Assembly: GCF_003033885.1 (NCBI RefSeq)
Contig: NZ_CP024081.1
Coordinates: forward strand, 3,435,350-3,499,349
DNA: 64,000 nt
Source: Pseudomonas rhizophila
Lineage (GTDB): Bacteria > Pseudomonadota > Gammaproteobacteria > Pseudomonadales > Pseudomonadaceae
Direction of reading: 5' to 3'
Shown here piece by piece: positions 1-8,288 of this stretch (position 1 is its first letter; every line of letters begins with the position of its first letter). The notes below the pieces were generated by a model. It worked only from the letters and a program-made list of their open reading frames with translations. It searched no databases and was not told the origin of the DNA. Both the position numbers and the translations under genes were made by a program.

Positions 1-622
<622 letters not shown>

Positions 623-712
623 AACCTTAACTGGTGTCCAGAATTACTTGACCAGTTCAGCCTGCTCGCGAAGCGGCCCATCAGCTTCAACAACACATCT
701 AAATGCACAGGC

Positions 713-747
713 AAAAAAAAGCCCCTCGTCGTTGGCCGGCGAGGGGC
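713..747 (-). terminator. Rho-independent terminator of the hsp20 gene
   Basis: A GCCCCTCG / CGAGGGGC stem spans 721-747. On the minus strand it is followed by a run of eight T (A713-720 on the plus strand). It lies 14 bp downstream of the hsp20 stop codon and fits the minus-strand permease/hsp20 transcription unit. Confidence 0.88.
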
Positions 748-760
748 AGGGTGCACAGCG

Positions 761-1297
761 TCAGTCAGCCTTGATCGGCACGACTTTTTCCGCTTTCAGC
801 GCTTCCGGTTTTTTAGGCAGCGTCAGGGTCAGCACGCCTTTGCTGAACTGAGCTTCGATCTTGTCGCTATCGATGCCTTTTGGCAGGTTGAAAACCCGTT
901 CGAAGGAGCCGTAATGGCGTTCGGACAGGTGATAACCTTTTTTCTTTTCTTCCTTGGCTTCTTTCTTCTCGCCCTTGATGATCAGGTTGCCATTGGCGAG
1001 CCGGATTTCGATGTCTTTCTGATCCATGCCGGGCAATTCGGCTGTGATTTCAAAGCTCTTTTCCTTCTCGCTGATGTCCACGGCCGGCAGGCTCGTGGAG
1101 AACTCCCTGCGCCAGAATGGCTCGACATCGAACAGTCCGCGACTGAAAGGAGAAAGACCTGTACCCCGGTTGAAGTCATCGAACAGGTGATCCACCTGCT
1201 GACGGAGCTTTTCCAGTGGATGCCAAAGGTCATTCTTGGCCGGATGTTGAGTGTTGTCTTGGGTATCGACCGGCATTTTTTTCACTGAATTGGACAT
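761..1297 (-). CDS. Hsp20 / alpha-crystallin family small heat-shock protein
   Basis: A 178-residue small heat-shock protein, a cytoplasmic ATP-independent holdase for unfolding proteins. The N-terminus is polar and rich in Gln/Lys. The alpha-crystallin domain follows (about residues 70-170): it opens near PAVDISEKEKSFEITAELPG, has the conserved GNLIIKGEK strand and ends with the GVLTLTLPK signature. The start at 1297 is preceded by AGAGGAAA; a frame extension to 1369 lacks a better ribosome site. It lies 88 bp downstream of the ArcD-type permease on the same strand and has its own terminator, so the two are probably co-transcribed, possibly under Anr-type control. Proteins of this class occur in heat-resistance islands of Pseudomonas, but the clpG-type genes of those islands are not seen here. 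Confidence 0.93.
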   Translation of the reverse strand: MSNSVKKMPVDTQDNTQHPAKNDLWHPLEKLRQQVDHLFDDFNRGTGLSPFSRGLFDVEPFWRREFSTSLPAVDISEKEKSFEITAELPGMDQKDIEIRLANGNLIIKGEKKEAKEEKKKGYHLSERHYGSFERVFNLPKGIDSDKIEAQFSKGVLTLTLPKKPEALKAEKVVPIKAD

Positions 1298-1385
1298 TTG
1301 ATTTTCCTCTTTGGTGATGTCCGGGCGGGACTTGGCATCATTGCCAGGGACCGGTTCCGGACGGGTCAATGCACGCTTGCAAGCC

Positions 1386-2879
1386 TTACAACGAGAGCTG
1401 GCCGGACCAGAGCATCCAGCCGGCGAAAATCGCCGCCACCCAGATCACCAGCAGCAACCCCCAGCCGAAACCATTGAGCGCATGCCCGGTCCTGGCCCGT
1501 TGCGCGCTGAGGTAAATCAGCGAACCGGGGGCATAGAGCAGGGCGCTGAGCAGCATGTAGCGAGGGCCAGCGGCGTAGAGCAGCCAAATGCAATAGGTGG
1601 TGGCGACCAAGGCGATGGCCATGTCGCGCAATTGCAGGGCGCGGTGCCCGGCGTAGGTCTGGCCTTGCCAGGTCATCTTCAGCGCGTACAGGCCGCTGAA
1701 CAGATAAGGCAGCAGGATCATCGAGGTGGCGAGCGAGATCAGGGCCAGGTAGCTGGCGCTCGAATACAGCGTCAACAACAGGAACAGCTGAATGCAGCCG
1801 TTGGTGATCCACAGCGCGTTGGCCGGCGCGCCGTGCTGGTTTTCCGAGGCCAGCGCGCGGGGCATGACCTTTTCCCTGGCCGGCGTGAACACCGATTCCG
1901 CTGCCAGCAGGGTCCAGGCCAGCAGCGCACCACCGACCGACACAATCAGGCCGATACTGATCAACACCGCACCCCAAGGACCGGCCACCGCCTCCAGAAC
2001 ACCCGCCATGGATGGGTTCTTCAGGGCAGCCAGTTCAGGTTGTCTGAGGATCCCCAGAGACAGGAGCGACACGGCAATCAGCAGCAGCAATGTCAGGACG
2101 AAACCGATCACCGTGGCCCTGCCCACATCCGCCCGGTCGGCGGCACGGGCGGAAAACACGTTGGCACCTTCAATGCCGATAAAGACCCAGACCGTCACCA
2201 GCATGGTGCTCTTGACCTGATCCAGGGTACTACCCAATGCCGGCGTGCCCCAAAAGTCGACCATGAAGGTGTCTTTGGAAAATCCGGCGATCACCAGGCC
2301 GATGAACAGCAGCAAGGGCACGACTTTGGCCACGGTGGTCAGGGCGTTGGCCTTGGCCGCTGTGCGCATCCCGCGCAGGATCATCCAATGCAACGACCAC
2401 AGCACCACCGACGCACCGGCAATCGCGGCCTTGTTATTGCCTTCGCCGAACAAGGGAAAAAAGTAACTGAGTGCCGCGAACAGAATCACCAGATAACTGA
2501 CGTTGCCAATCCACGCACTGATCCAGTAGCCCCACGCCGAATTGAAGCCCAGGAACTCACCCCCAAGCGCACGAGCGTAGGCGAACACGCCATTATCGAG
2601 TTCCGGTTGACGGTTGGAGAGGGTCTGATAGACCAGGGCCAGTGACAGCATACCCACGCCAGTGATCAGCCAGCCGATCAGGATAGCCCCGGCACCCGCG
2701 CTGGAGGCCATGTTCTGGGGCAGGCTGAAAATGCCGCTGCCGATCATCGAACCCACCACCAGCGCAACCAGCAGGCTCAATGACAGGCGTTTGGGTTCGA
2801 CCTTTCGCAAACTGCCGGCCAAAGGATGAGGTTTGACGGCCGGGATGACCGGCTCAGTGCCTTGCAGGTGCGTTGCCAT
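1386..2879 (-). CDS. arcD: ArcD-type amino-acid antiporter (APC superfamily)
   Basis: A 497-residue inner-membrane protein with about 12-13 hydrophobic segments, of the basic amino acid/polyamine antiporter group within APC. The first transmembrane segment carries VVGSMIGSGIFSLPQNMASS and is followed by ELDNGVFAYAR and FNSAWGYWISAWIGNVSY, all very close to the ArcD arginine/ornithine antiporter. No arcABC genes are nearby, so it is an orphan paralog; arginine:ornithine exchange is inferred from the family and other cationic amino acids are possible. The start at 2879 is chosen because GGAGG lies 8-9 nt upstream; a start at 2894 is also open. An Fnr/Anr-like box about 100 bp upstream supports induction at low oxygen, as is known for the arc operon of P. 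aeruginosa. Confidence 0.85.
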   Translation of the reverse strand: MATHLQGTEPVIPAVKPHPLAGSLRKVEPKRLSLSLLVALVVGSMIGSGIFSLPQNMASSAGAGAILIGWLITGVGMLSLALVYQTLSNRQPELDNGVFAYARALGGEFLGFNSAWGYWISAWIGNVSYLVILFAALSYFFPLFGEGNNKAAIAGASVVLWSLHWMILRGMRTAAKANALTTVAKVVPLLLFIGLVIAGFSKDTFMVDFWGTPALGSTLDQVKSTMLVTVWVFIGIEGANVFSARAADRADVGRATVIGFVLTLLLLIAVSLLSLGILRQPELAALKNPSMAGVLEAVAGPWGAVLISIGLIVSVGGALLAWTLLAAESVFTPAREKVMPRALASENQHGAPANALWITNGCIQLFLLLTLYSSASYLALISLATSMILLPYLFSGLYALKMTWQGQTYAGHRALQLRDMAIALVATTYCIWLLYAAGPRYMLLSALLYAPGSLIYLSAQRARTGHALNGFGWGLLLVIWVAAIFAGWMLWSGQLSL

Positions 2880-2976
2880 GATTGAAGCCTCCACGAGACG
2901 AAGGGGTCGACGACCTTCGCCGAAGCGAAGGTTCTAGCGCGGGTTATTAATCTCTGCGTGAAGAGGCTGGGGAGCA

Positions 2977-2990
2977 TTGATTTAGATCAG
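2977..2990. promoter_or_regulatory. Putative Anr/Fnr box upstream of the ArcD-type permease
   Basis: TTGAT-TTAG-ATCAG matches the Fnr/Anr consensus TTGAT-N4-ATCAA at 9 of 10 positions. It lies about 98 bp before the permease start on the minus strand, in the divergent region shared with the phosphoribosyltransferase gene. An Anr-type regulator is encoded about 2 kb away. Confidence 0.7.
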
Positions 2991-3054
2991 AGGTTATGCA
3001 GGGCGTGCATGCGTGAATTTCATAGGAAAAGGGCCGAGCTGCCTTGCAGGGAAA

Positions 3055-3068
3055 TTGACATAAATCAA
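3055..3068. promoter_or_regulatory. Putative Anr/Fnr box upstream of the phosphoribosyltransferase
   Basis: TTGAC-ATAA-ATCAA matches the Fnr/Anr consensus at 9 of 10 positions and ends 75 bp before the ATG at 3144, a reasonable distance for an activator centred near -41 with a short leader. Confidence 0.7.
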
Positions 3069-3143
3069 CGCCGAGGCCGCTCTATCAGAGGACGCTGGAT
3101 TGACGCTGAACGACGGGGCGCAACAGCCTGTGGAGGTTTTCCA

Positions 3144-3833
3144 ATGAGTCAGAGTCCCTCAATGCAAACAGTGTGGAAGGACCGCAGCGCAGCGGGGCAA
3201 GGGCTGGTGGAACATTTGTTCAAATACGCCCATCGACCCGATGTCATCGTCCTGGCCTTGCCCCGTGGCGGAGTTCCAGTGGCTTATGAAGTGGTCACCG
3301 CTCTGCACGTGCGCCTTGATCTGATGCTGGTTCGCAAACTGGGTGTGCCGTCCAACCCTGAGTTCGCGATGGGCGCCATTGCCAGTGGTGGCATACAGAT
3401 CCTCAATGACGACGCTCTTCGTGCCCATCCGATTGATCAGCCCAGTTTCGACGCCGTGGTTGCCCGGGAAACCCGGGAGCTGTTGCGTCGTGAGCAGGCG
3501 TATCGAGGCACTCGTGAGCCTGTACAACTCAAGGACCAGGTGGTCATCCTGATTGATGACGGTCTGGCGACGGGGGCCTCGATGATGGCAGCGATCCACG
3601 CGGTCCGCACGCAAGGGCCTTCGCGCGTTGTGGTCGCCGTGCCGGTTGGGCCGCTTGAAACAGTGGAGGCGCTACGCAGCGAAGTGGATGAGGTGATTTG
3701 TCCGCTTATTCCTGACTGGCTGGTTTCCATAGGCTATTGGTACAAGGACTTCCCTCAGACATCCGATGAAATCGTCATCGATTTGCTGCAGCGGGCCTGG
3801 CAACGGGAGTCGACCGCCGCGTCTCAGGGGTAG
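3144..3833 (+). CDS. Phosphoribosyltransferase-domain protein
   Basis: A 229-residue cytoplasmic protein with a type I phosphoribosyltransferase fold. The PRPP-binding loop VILIDDGLATGAS lies at about residues 134-146, and ALPRGGVPVAYEV and RKLGVPSNPEFAMGAI match the subgroup often found beside stress genes in Pseudomonas and other bacteria. The base acceptor is unknown and a salvage role is only inferred. TGGAGG lies 8 nt before the ATG at 3144; a longer frame starts at 2958 but would run through the Fnr-like boxes. It is transcribed divergently from the ArcD-type permease and probably shares low-oxygen control with it. Confidence 0.88.
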   Translation: MSQSPSMQTVWKDRSAAGQGLVEHLFKYAHRPDVIVLALPRGGVPVAYEVVTALHVRLDLMLVRKLGVPSNPEFAMGAIASGGIQILNDDALRAHPIDQPSFDAVVARETRELLRREQAYRGTREPVQLKDQVVILIDDGLATGASMMAAIHAVRTQGPSRVVVAVPVGPLETVEALRSEVDEVICPLIPDWLVSIGYWYKDFPQTSDEIVIDLLQRAWQRESTAASQG

Positions 3834-3862
3834 AGCGGCGGGACTGCGAACGGGCCTGCGAC

Positions 3863-4510
3863 TCAGACAAGCAACAGGTGATCGTCCACCTCTCTGACCC
3901 CCGGCACCGACCAGGCCGCCCGTTCCGCGATTTTACGCTGGCGCCATAAATGGACTTTGCCTTCGAGCCTCACCACATCCCCATCGACCTTGACGTGAAT
4001 TGCCTTGGCATCCACTTCGGCATTGCGTTTAAGGGCCTCTTCGATACGACGCTGGATGTTGCCCGCGTCCACTCGAGGGCGCAGGGTTAGCCGATTGTTC
4101 ACGCCCACCACGCCGGACAGCTTGAACACGGACCGCTCCACGCTTTCTTTCTGGTATTGCCATTCCACTTCGCCTTCCAGGCTGACCCAGCCGTTCTGCA
4201 CGATGACTTTTATGTCGCCTTCAGGAACGTCGCAGCTCCAGTTGATGATCTTCAAGGCGCGATTGGCAATGGTGTCGTCTGCGGTGCCGGCGTTTTTATT
4301 CAATCGGACCTGGATTTCCTCAGCTACGGCGCGCACGCCCTCGATGCTTTTGACGGCGCGTTCGGCGCTGATCTTTTCTGCATAACTGCCGACATGACCG
4401 GAAAGGGTGACGACGCCATTGTCCACGGCCACGCCAATATGGGCTGCATTGAGGTCGGGTTGGAATTCCAGTTCTTCCAGAATGGTCTTGCGCAGGGTCA
4501 AGTCGCTCAT
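3863..4510 (-). CDS. BON-domain protein (three BON repeats)
   Basis: A 215-residue protein made of three consecutive BON domains (about residues 5-70, 75-145 and 150-215), each with the pattern V-x-G-x-V (VVTLSGHVGSYAEKISAERA, VSLEGEVEWQYQKE, VVRLEGKVHLWRQRKIAERA). BON proteins such as OsmY bind membranes or phospholipids and are often induced by osmotic or general stress. No signal peptide is visible from the chosen start, so a periplasmic location is not supported. The start at 4510 follows GGAGGAC; an extension to 4594 is possible but lacks such a site. It is convergent with the phosphoribosyltransferase gene and has an Fnr-like box upstream. Confidence 0.9.
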   Translation of the reverse strand: MSDLTLRKTILEELEFQPDLNAAHIGVAVDNGVVTLSGHVGSYAEKISAERAVKSIEGVRAVAEEIQVRLNKNAGTADDTIANRALKIINWSCDVPEGDIKVIVQNGWVSLEGEVEWQYQKESVERSVFKLSGVVGVNNRLTLRPRVDAGNIQRRIEEALKRNAEVDAKAIHVKVDGDVVRLEGKVHLWRQRKIAERAAWSVPGVREVDDHLLLV

Positions 4511-4593
4511 CGTGGCGTCCTCCAGGTAATGCGAAGCGGGCGGGGCTATCAGGGCCCGGTCTGCTTTTTCTACGCCTGGGTGATGCCGACACA

Positions 4594-4607
4594 TTGAGCT
4601 AAATCAA
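4594..4607. promoter_or_regulatory. Putative Anr/Fnr box upstream of the BON-domain gene
   Basis: TTGAG-CTAA-ATCAA matches the Fnr/Anr consensus at 9 of 10 positions, 84 bp upstream of the BON start on the minus strand. It is the third such element within 1.7 kb. Confidence 0.7.
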
Positions 4608-4748
4608 CAAGGGTGTAAGTGGGTCAACGCGCTGTCGGGGCAACAGCCTGTGATTTGATGAAAGTCAGCAGGGCGGTCGACCGTGTCAGCGGGGCGGGCG
4701 ATCAGGCGACGGGCAGGTGATCAGTGATGCAAGCGCCTCGAGAGGGTT

Positions 4749-5501
4749 TCACCGCTCTGAATGACGATGGCAACCAGCCACTTTTTGCTTGAGGCCGGGC
4801 AGGTCCAGGATGGTGACGTTGCGTCCATGCATTTCTACCAGTTCCTCTTCTCGCAGGTGCGCGATACCCCGGCAGATCGTTTCCAGCCGCAGGCCCAGAT
4901 AAGAGCCGATAGCCTCGCGGCTCATGCGCAAGACGAATTCCCTGGAGGAGTAACCGCGCATGTTAAGTCGCTGAGACAGGTTCAGCAGAAACGCCGCAAG
5001 ACGTTCATCGGCATTCATGTTGCCAAGCAACAGCAGCATGCTGTGGTCGCGCACGATCTCCTGGCTCAGGAGCTTGTTGAGGTTGTGCTGTAAAGAGGGC
5101 AAATCGTGGGCAAGTTTTTCCAGGTTGCTGAAAGGAATCGGGCAAACTTCGCTGTCTTCCAGCGCTATTGCATTGCAGGCGTAATGATCGGTGCTGATGG
5201 CGTCCAGACCGAGCATTTCGCCTTGCATCTGGAAACCGGTGATTTGCTCGCGACCGTCTATCGACAATACGCTGGTCTTGAAGAAACCCAGCCGCACTGC
5301 ATACAACGAGCGCAGCGGATCGCCGGTGCGGTACAGCGCCGTGCCTTTTTTGACCTTGACTCGCTGGGAGATCAAGGTGTCCAGACGCTCGACTTCGCCG
5401 CCCGTCAGCCCGATAGGCAGGCACAGCTCAAGCACGCTGCAGTTGGAGCAAGCGGTTTTAAGGGAATGCACGCGCAGAAGTCGTGCTTCTGATTCGCTCA
5501 T
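4749..5501 (-). CDS. Anr/Fnr-type Crp-family regulator (Anr paralog)
   Basis: A 250-residue oxygen-sensing-type transcription factor. Cysteines C18, C21, C27 (ACSNCSVLELC) and C120 (SEVCPIP) match the four [4Fe-4S] ligands of Fnr/Anr in number and spacing. A cNMP-fold domain (about 35-150), a dimerisation helix and a C-terminal HTH (about 180-235, MSREAIGSYLGL) follow. The recognition helix reads ETICR where Fnr and Anr have ETISR or ETVSR: Glu207 and Arg211 are kept but the DNA-contacting Ser is Cys. The start at 5501 follows AAAGGAG. Its sequence differs enough from housekeeping Anr to be a paralog, as known in P. putida, which has several Fnr proteins. Likely targets are the three Fnr-like boxes at 2977, 3055 and 4594. 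Confidence 0.92.
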   Translation of the reverse strand: MSESEARLLRVHSLKTACSNCSVLELCLPIGLTGGEVERLDTLISQRVKVKKGTALYRTGDPLRSLYAVRLGFFKTSVLSIDGREQITGFQMQGEMLGLDAISTDHYACNAIALEDSEVCPIPFSNLEKLAHDLPSLQHNLNKLLSQEIVRDHSMLLLLGNMNADERLAAFLLNLSQRLNMRGYSSREFVLRMSREAIGSYLGLRLETICRGIAHLREEELVEMHGRNVTILDLPGLKQKVAGCHRHSER

Positions 5502-5891
5502 CGGAATAAACTCCTTTGCTGGAGCAATCATAGAAGATCAAATCCGTTGCGCCTGTTCTTTGTCGTATATAGATAGACCGGCTGTCATGTTTCAATCTGC
5601 AAGCACAGGTCCTGAAGCGAATGGTTCGACAAACACGAGGCCGACTACACTCAATTGCTGCTCTTTAGCGCGCTAGAAAAGATCCCTGTCCAGGTTCAAA
5701 CACCGAACCTGTTGAACTTTCATGAACTAGCGCGGTGAATAGGGATCTAGACCTCCAACATAACGGCTCTATGAAACATATCCGAACCCGCATTCAGAAG
5801 GATTATCCGAGCTGGAATCACCGACTCCGGCCATAAACCGGGGGCGATGGAGAGCGTGGGCGTTTCAGCCAGGCGGATTGAGGATTACCAG
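5502..5891. other. Divergent intergenic region with nested inverted repeats
   Basis: This 390-bp stretch lies between the Anr paralog and the histidine kinase gene and holds no convincing gene. It contains a 10-bp palindrome TAGCGCGCTA (5666-5675), an inverted repeat AGGTTC-N7-GAACCT (5692-5710) and an outer pair GATCCCT (5681-5687) / AGGGATC (5741-5747), so 5681-5747 could form a cruciform or a bound operator. The promoters of both flanking genes should be here. No clear Fnr-like box was found in it. Confidence 0.5.
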
Positions 5892-7694
5892 ATGTCGAAC
5901 ATTGAAGAGCTTGCCGTGGAGGTTTGCGCTCCGAGCGAGTACCAGAGCCTGCTCACCCTGGGCGCGAGCGCGCTCGACGCCATACCGGGGGCGGTATACC
6001 TCTGTGATCACGAGGGTTGGCTCGTCAGGTACAACAGTGAAGCGGCCGAGCTATGGGGCAGGACGCCCATTATCGGGAAAAACGGTGACCGCTTCTGCGG
6101 CTCGCACCGGCTTTTTTTACCGGATGGCACGCCGCTGGCTTTCGAAGACTGCCCCATGGCTTCGGTGCTTATTACCGGCGCTGCGACACGCAATCAGGAA
6201 GTGATCATTGAGCGTTCGGATGGAACGCGGCTTATGGCGCTGGTGAACATCCGGGCCCTCAGGGATCGGCGCGGGGCCATTCAAGGGGCGATCAACTGTT
6301 TTCAGGATGTCTCGGCGCGTCATGCGATGGCCGAAGAGCTTCGTCGCAAGAGTGCCGACCTCGAGGATTTTTTTGAAAACAGCGCGGTGGGGCTTCACAT
6401 TGTCAGCAACGCGGGCATCATCCAGCGTGCGAACAAGGCCGAGCTGAACATGCTGGGCTATACGGCTGACGAATATATCGGCCGCCACATTACGGAGTTT
6501 CATGTGGATGAGCCCGTTATTGGTGACATCCTCAATAAACTGGGCAGCGGCGAAAGCCTGGACAGCTACCCGGCGCGGTTGAGGGCCAAAGACGGCACGA
6601 TCCGGCATGTAGCGATTACCTCCAATGGGCGTTTCGAGGACGGTAAGCTCTTTCACACACGCTGTTTCACCATCGACGTCACGCTCGCCCAGCAAATGGA
6701 AAGCCAGATTCGCGAAAGCGAACGGCATATGCGCAATCTTCTCGAGGCTCTGCCCGCTGCGGTTTATACAACCGATGCACAAGGGCGCATCACCTTCTTC
6801 AATCGGGCGGCTGTCGAATTGTCTGGCCGAACCCCACAGTTGGGGGACATGTGGTGCGTGACCTGGAAAATATTCAATACCGATGGAAGCGCGCTTCCCC
6901 ACGACCAGTGCCCGATGGCGGTGGCCTTGAAGGAAAACCGCCCGATACGTGGTGTCGAGGCCATTGCCGAACGGCCGGATGGCACTCGTGTGCCGTTTGC
7001 GCCGTATCCCACACCGCTGCATGACGCCGATGGCAACCTGGTGGGCGCTATCAACATGCTGGTGGACATCACCGAGCGAAATCAGGCGCAGAACCGGCAG
7101 AAGACCCTGATCGACGAACTCAATCATCGGGTCAAGAACACCCTGGCCACCGTGCAATCCCTGGCGGCACAAACGGCGCGCAATGCCGAGGATGCGAACG
7201 ACGGTTACAGGCGTTTCGAAGCCAGGCTGCTTGCGTTGTCCCGGGCACACGATCTGTTGACCCGGCGCCATTGGGGCCATACCCCCCTGGGGTCCCTTGC
7301 CCATGAAGTGCTGATGCCGATATTTGGCCAGGAACCCAGTCGAATCGTGGTTGAGGGCGACCCTGTCGATGTCGGCACCCGCGTTGCGCTCAACCTCACC
7401 ATGACCCTCAATGAACTGGCGATCAATGCACTGAAATACGGCGCGATGTCAGTAGAGACGGGCACGCTTTCAGTGAAGTGGGTTGTGCAACCACAATCCG
7501 ATGGAATGCTACTGACCCTGGACTGGCGCGAGCAGGGCGGGCCACGGGTGGCCCAACCCAAGCGGGAAGGGTTGGGTTCGCGTTTGATGAAGCGCTGCAT
7601 CGAGCGCGATTTGGGCGGGACATTTGATCTGACCTTCGACCCGAAGGGCGTTTGCTGCCGAATCTCGTTTCTGATCCGGGCGTCCAGCCCATGA
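5892..7694 (+). CDS. PAS-domain HWE-type sensor histidine kinase
   Basis: A 600-residue kinase with no transmembrane segment or signal peptide, so cytoplasmic. Three PAS domains are visible at about residues 20-130, 145-260 and 275-400; the first and third share ALDAIPGAVYL / LLEALPAAVYT openings. The C-terminal module is an HWE/HisKA_2-type kinase: phospho-acceptor His in ELNHRVKNTLATVQSLA (about 412), N-box NELAINALKYGA (about 506) and the defining W-x-E in LDWREQGG (about 544). The start at 5892 has GAGG upstream; an alternative at 5847 would add 15 residues. Its stop overlaps the response-regulator start by 4 bp (ATGA), so the two are translationally coupled. The PAS ligand (heme, flavin or small molecule) cannot be told from sequence. 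Proximity to the Anr paralog suggests a redox or stress role. Confidence 0.9.
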   Translation: MSNIEELAVEVCAPSEYQSLLTLGASALDAIPGAVYLCDHEGWLVRYNSEAAELWGRTPIIGKNGDRFCGSHRLFLPDGTPLAFEDCPMASVLITGAATRNQEVIIERSDGTRLMALVNIRALRDRRGAIQGAINCFQDVSARHAMAEELRRKSADLEDFFENSAVGLHIVSNAGIIQRANKAELNMLGYTADEYIGRHITEFHVDEPVIGDILNKLGSGESLDSYPARLRAKDGTIRHVAITSNGRFEDGKLFHTRCFTIDVTLAQQMESQIRESERHMRNLLEALPAAVYTTDAQGRITFFNRAAVELSGRTPQLGDMWCVTWKIFNTDGSALPHDQCPMAVALKENRPIRGVEAIAERPDGTRVPFAPYPTPLHDADGNLVGAINMLVDITERNQAQNRQKTLIDELNHRVKNTLATVQSLAAQTARNAEDANDGYRRFEARLLALSRAHDLLTRRHWGHTPLGSLAHEVLMPIFGQEPSRIVVEGDPVDVGTRVALNLTMTLNELAINALKYGAMSVETGTLSVKWVVQPQSDGMLLTLDWREQGGPRVAQPKREGLGSRLMKRCIERDLGGTFDLTFDPKGVCCRISFLIRASSP

Positions 7695-8053
7695 GTTCGT
7701 TCCCCGGAGTCAGGGTGCTGCTGGTTGAGGACGAAGGCACCATCGCCATGCTGGTCGAGCAAATGCTGGAAGAGCTCGAATGCGTGGTGGTGGCGTCAGT
7801 GGCACGGCTCGCTACGGCGTGCGAAGTGGCGAACCGGGTGGCAATTGACCTGGCCATTCTCGATGTCAACCTGGCCGGCGAGCGGGTTTTTCCGGTTGCC
7901 GAAATTCTCCAGGCGCGCCAGATTCCGTTTTTATTCAGCACCGGATACGGTGCCAGCGGGCTGCCGAATGAGTTCGCCCATCGTCCTGTGTTGCACAAGC
8001 CATTCTCCGAAAACGAGTTGCAACTGAAAATCGCTCTTGCGCTGGGGCGCTGA
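7691..8053 (+). CDS. Single-domain response regulator (receiver only)
   Basis: A 120-residue CheY-like receiver with no output domain. Acidic pocket E13/D14, phospho-acceptor D58 (ILDVNLAGE), switch T84 (FSTGYG) and K103 (HKPF) are all present. It overlaps the HWE kinase gene by ATGA and is surely its partner. Receivers paired with HWE/HisKA_2 kinases commonly act as phosphate sinks or relay to a phosphotransferase, for example in the alphaproteobacterial general stress response. No such downstream protein is encoded nearby, so the output is unknown. Confidence 0.93.
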   Translation: MSSFPGVRVLLVEDEGTIAMLVEQMLEELECVVVASVARLATACEVANRVAIDLAILDVNLAGERVFPVAEILQARQIPFLFSTGYGASGLPNEFAHRPVLHKPFSENELQLKIALALGR

Positions 8054-8252
8054 CCTTCAGCGATGAGCGGGCACGCTGTCCGGCCCTGGTGATTCCCCGC
8101 AGGCGCCCTGGACGTGTTCATTCCAGTTTATGAAACAGTGGATTGCAGTTCGTGCGTATTCCTCCCCAATCCCTTTGGGAAGAAGATAACCCCACCTGCA
8201 ATGCACCCTCGGCAAGAGGCGTAGCGCAGTCCCCCTGACCGTAGCGTCTTAA

Positions 8253-8271
8253 CGCAGCCTGCAAGGCTGCG
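8253..8271 (+). other. Leader hairpin before the fusion oxidoreductase
   Basis: CGCAGCC-TGCAA-GGCTGCG forms a 7-bp stem with a 5-nt loop, ending six bases before the Shine-Dalgarno GAGGAG (8277-8282) of the gene at 8289. Its position would allow an effect on ribosome access, but no known riboswitch class was recognised in the 235-bp leader. Confidence 0.4.
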
Positions 8272-8288
8272 GGCGCGAGGAGTAGCTG

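Noticed and set aside
761..1297. Interpretation of the hsp20 region as a complete transmissible locus of heat resistance
   Set aside because: The characteristic clpG, hdeD, yfdX and related genes are absent; only sHSP20 is shared.
1311..2645. Plus-strand frame opposite the ArcD-type permease
   Set aside because: Antisense shadow of a well-supported membrane protein; rich in Gln, His and Arg and without motifs.
8054..8288. Possible riboswitch in front of the fusion oxidoreductase
   Set aside because: Only one short hairpin is visible and no conserved riboswitch core (FMN, TPP, cobalamin or others) could be recognised.
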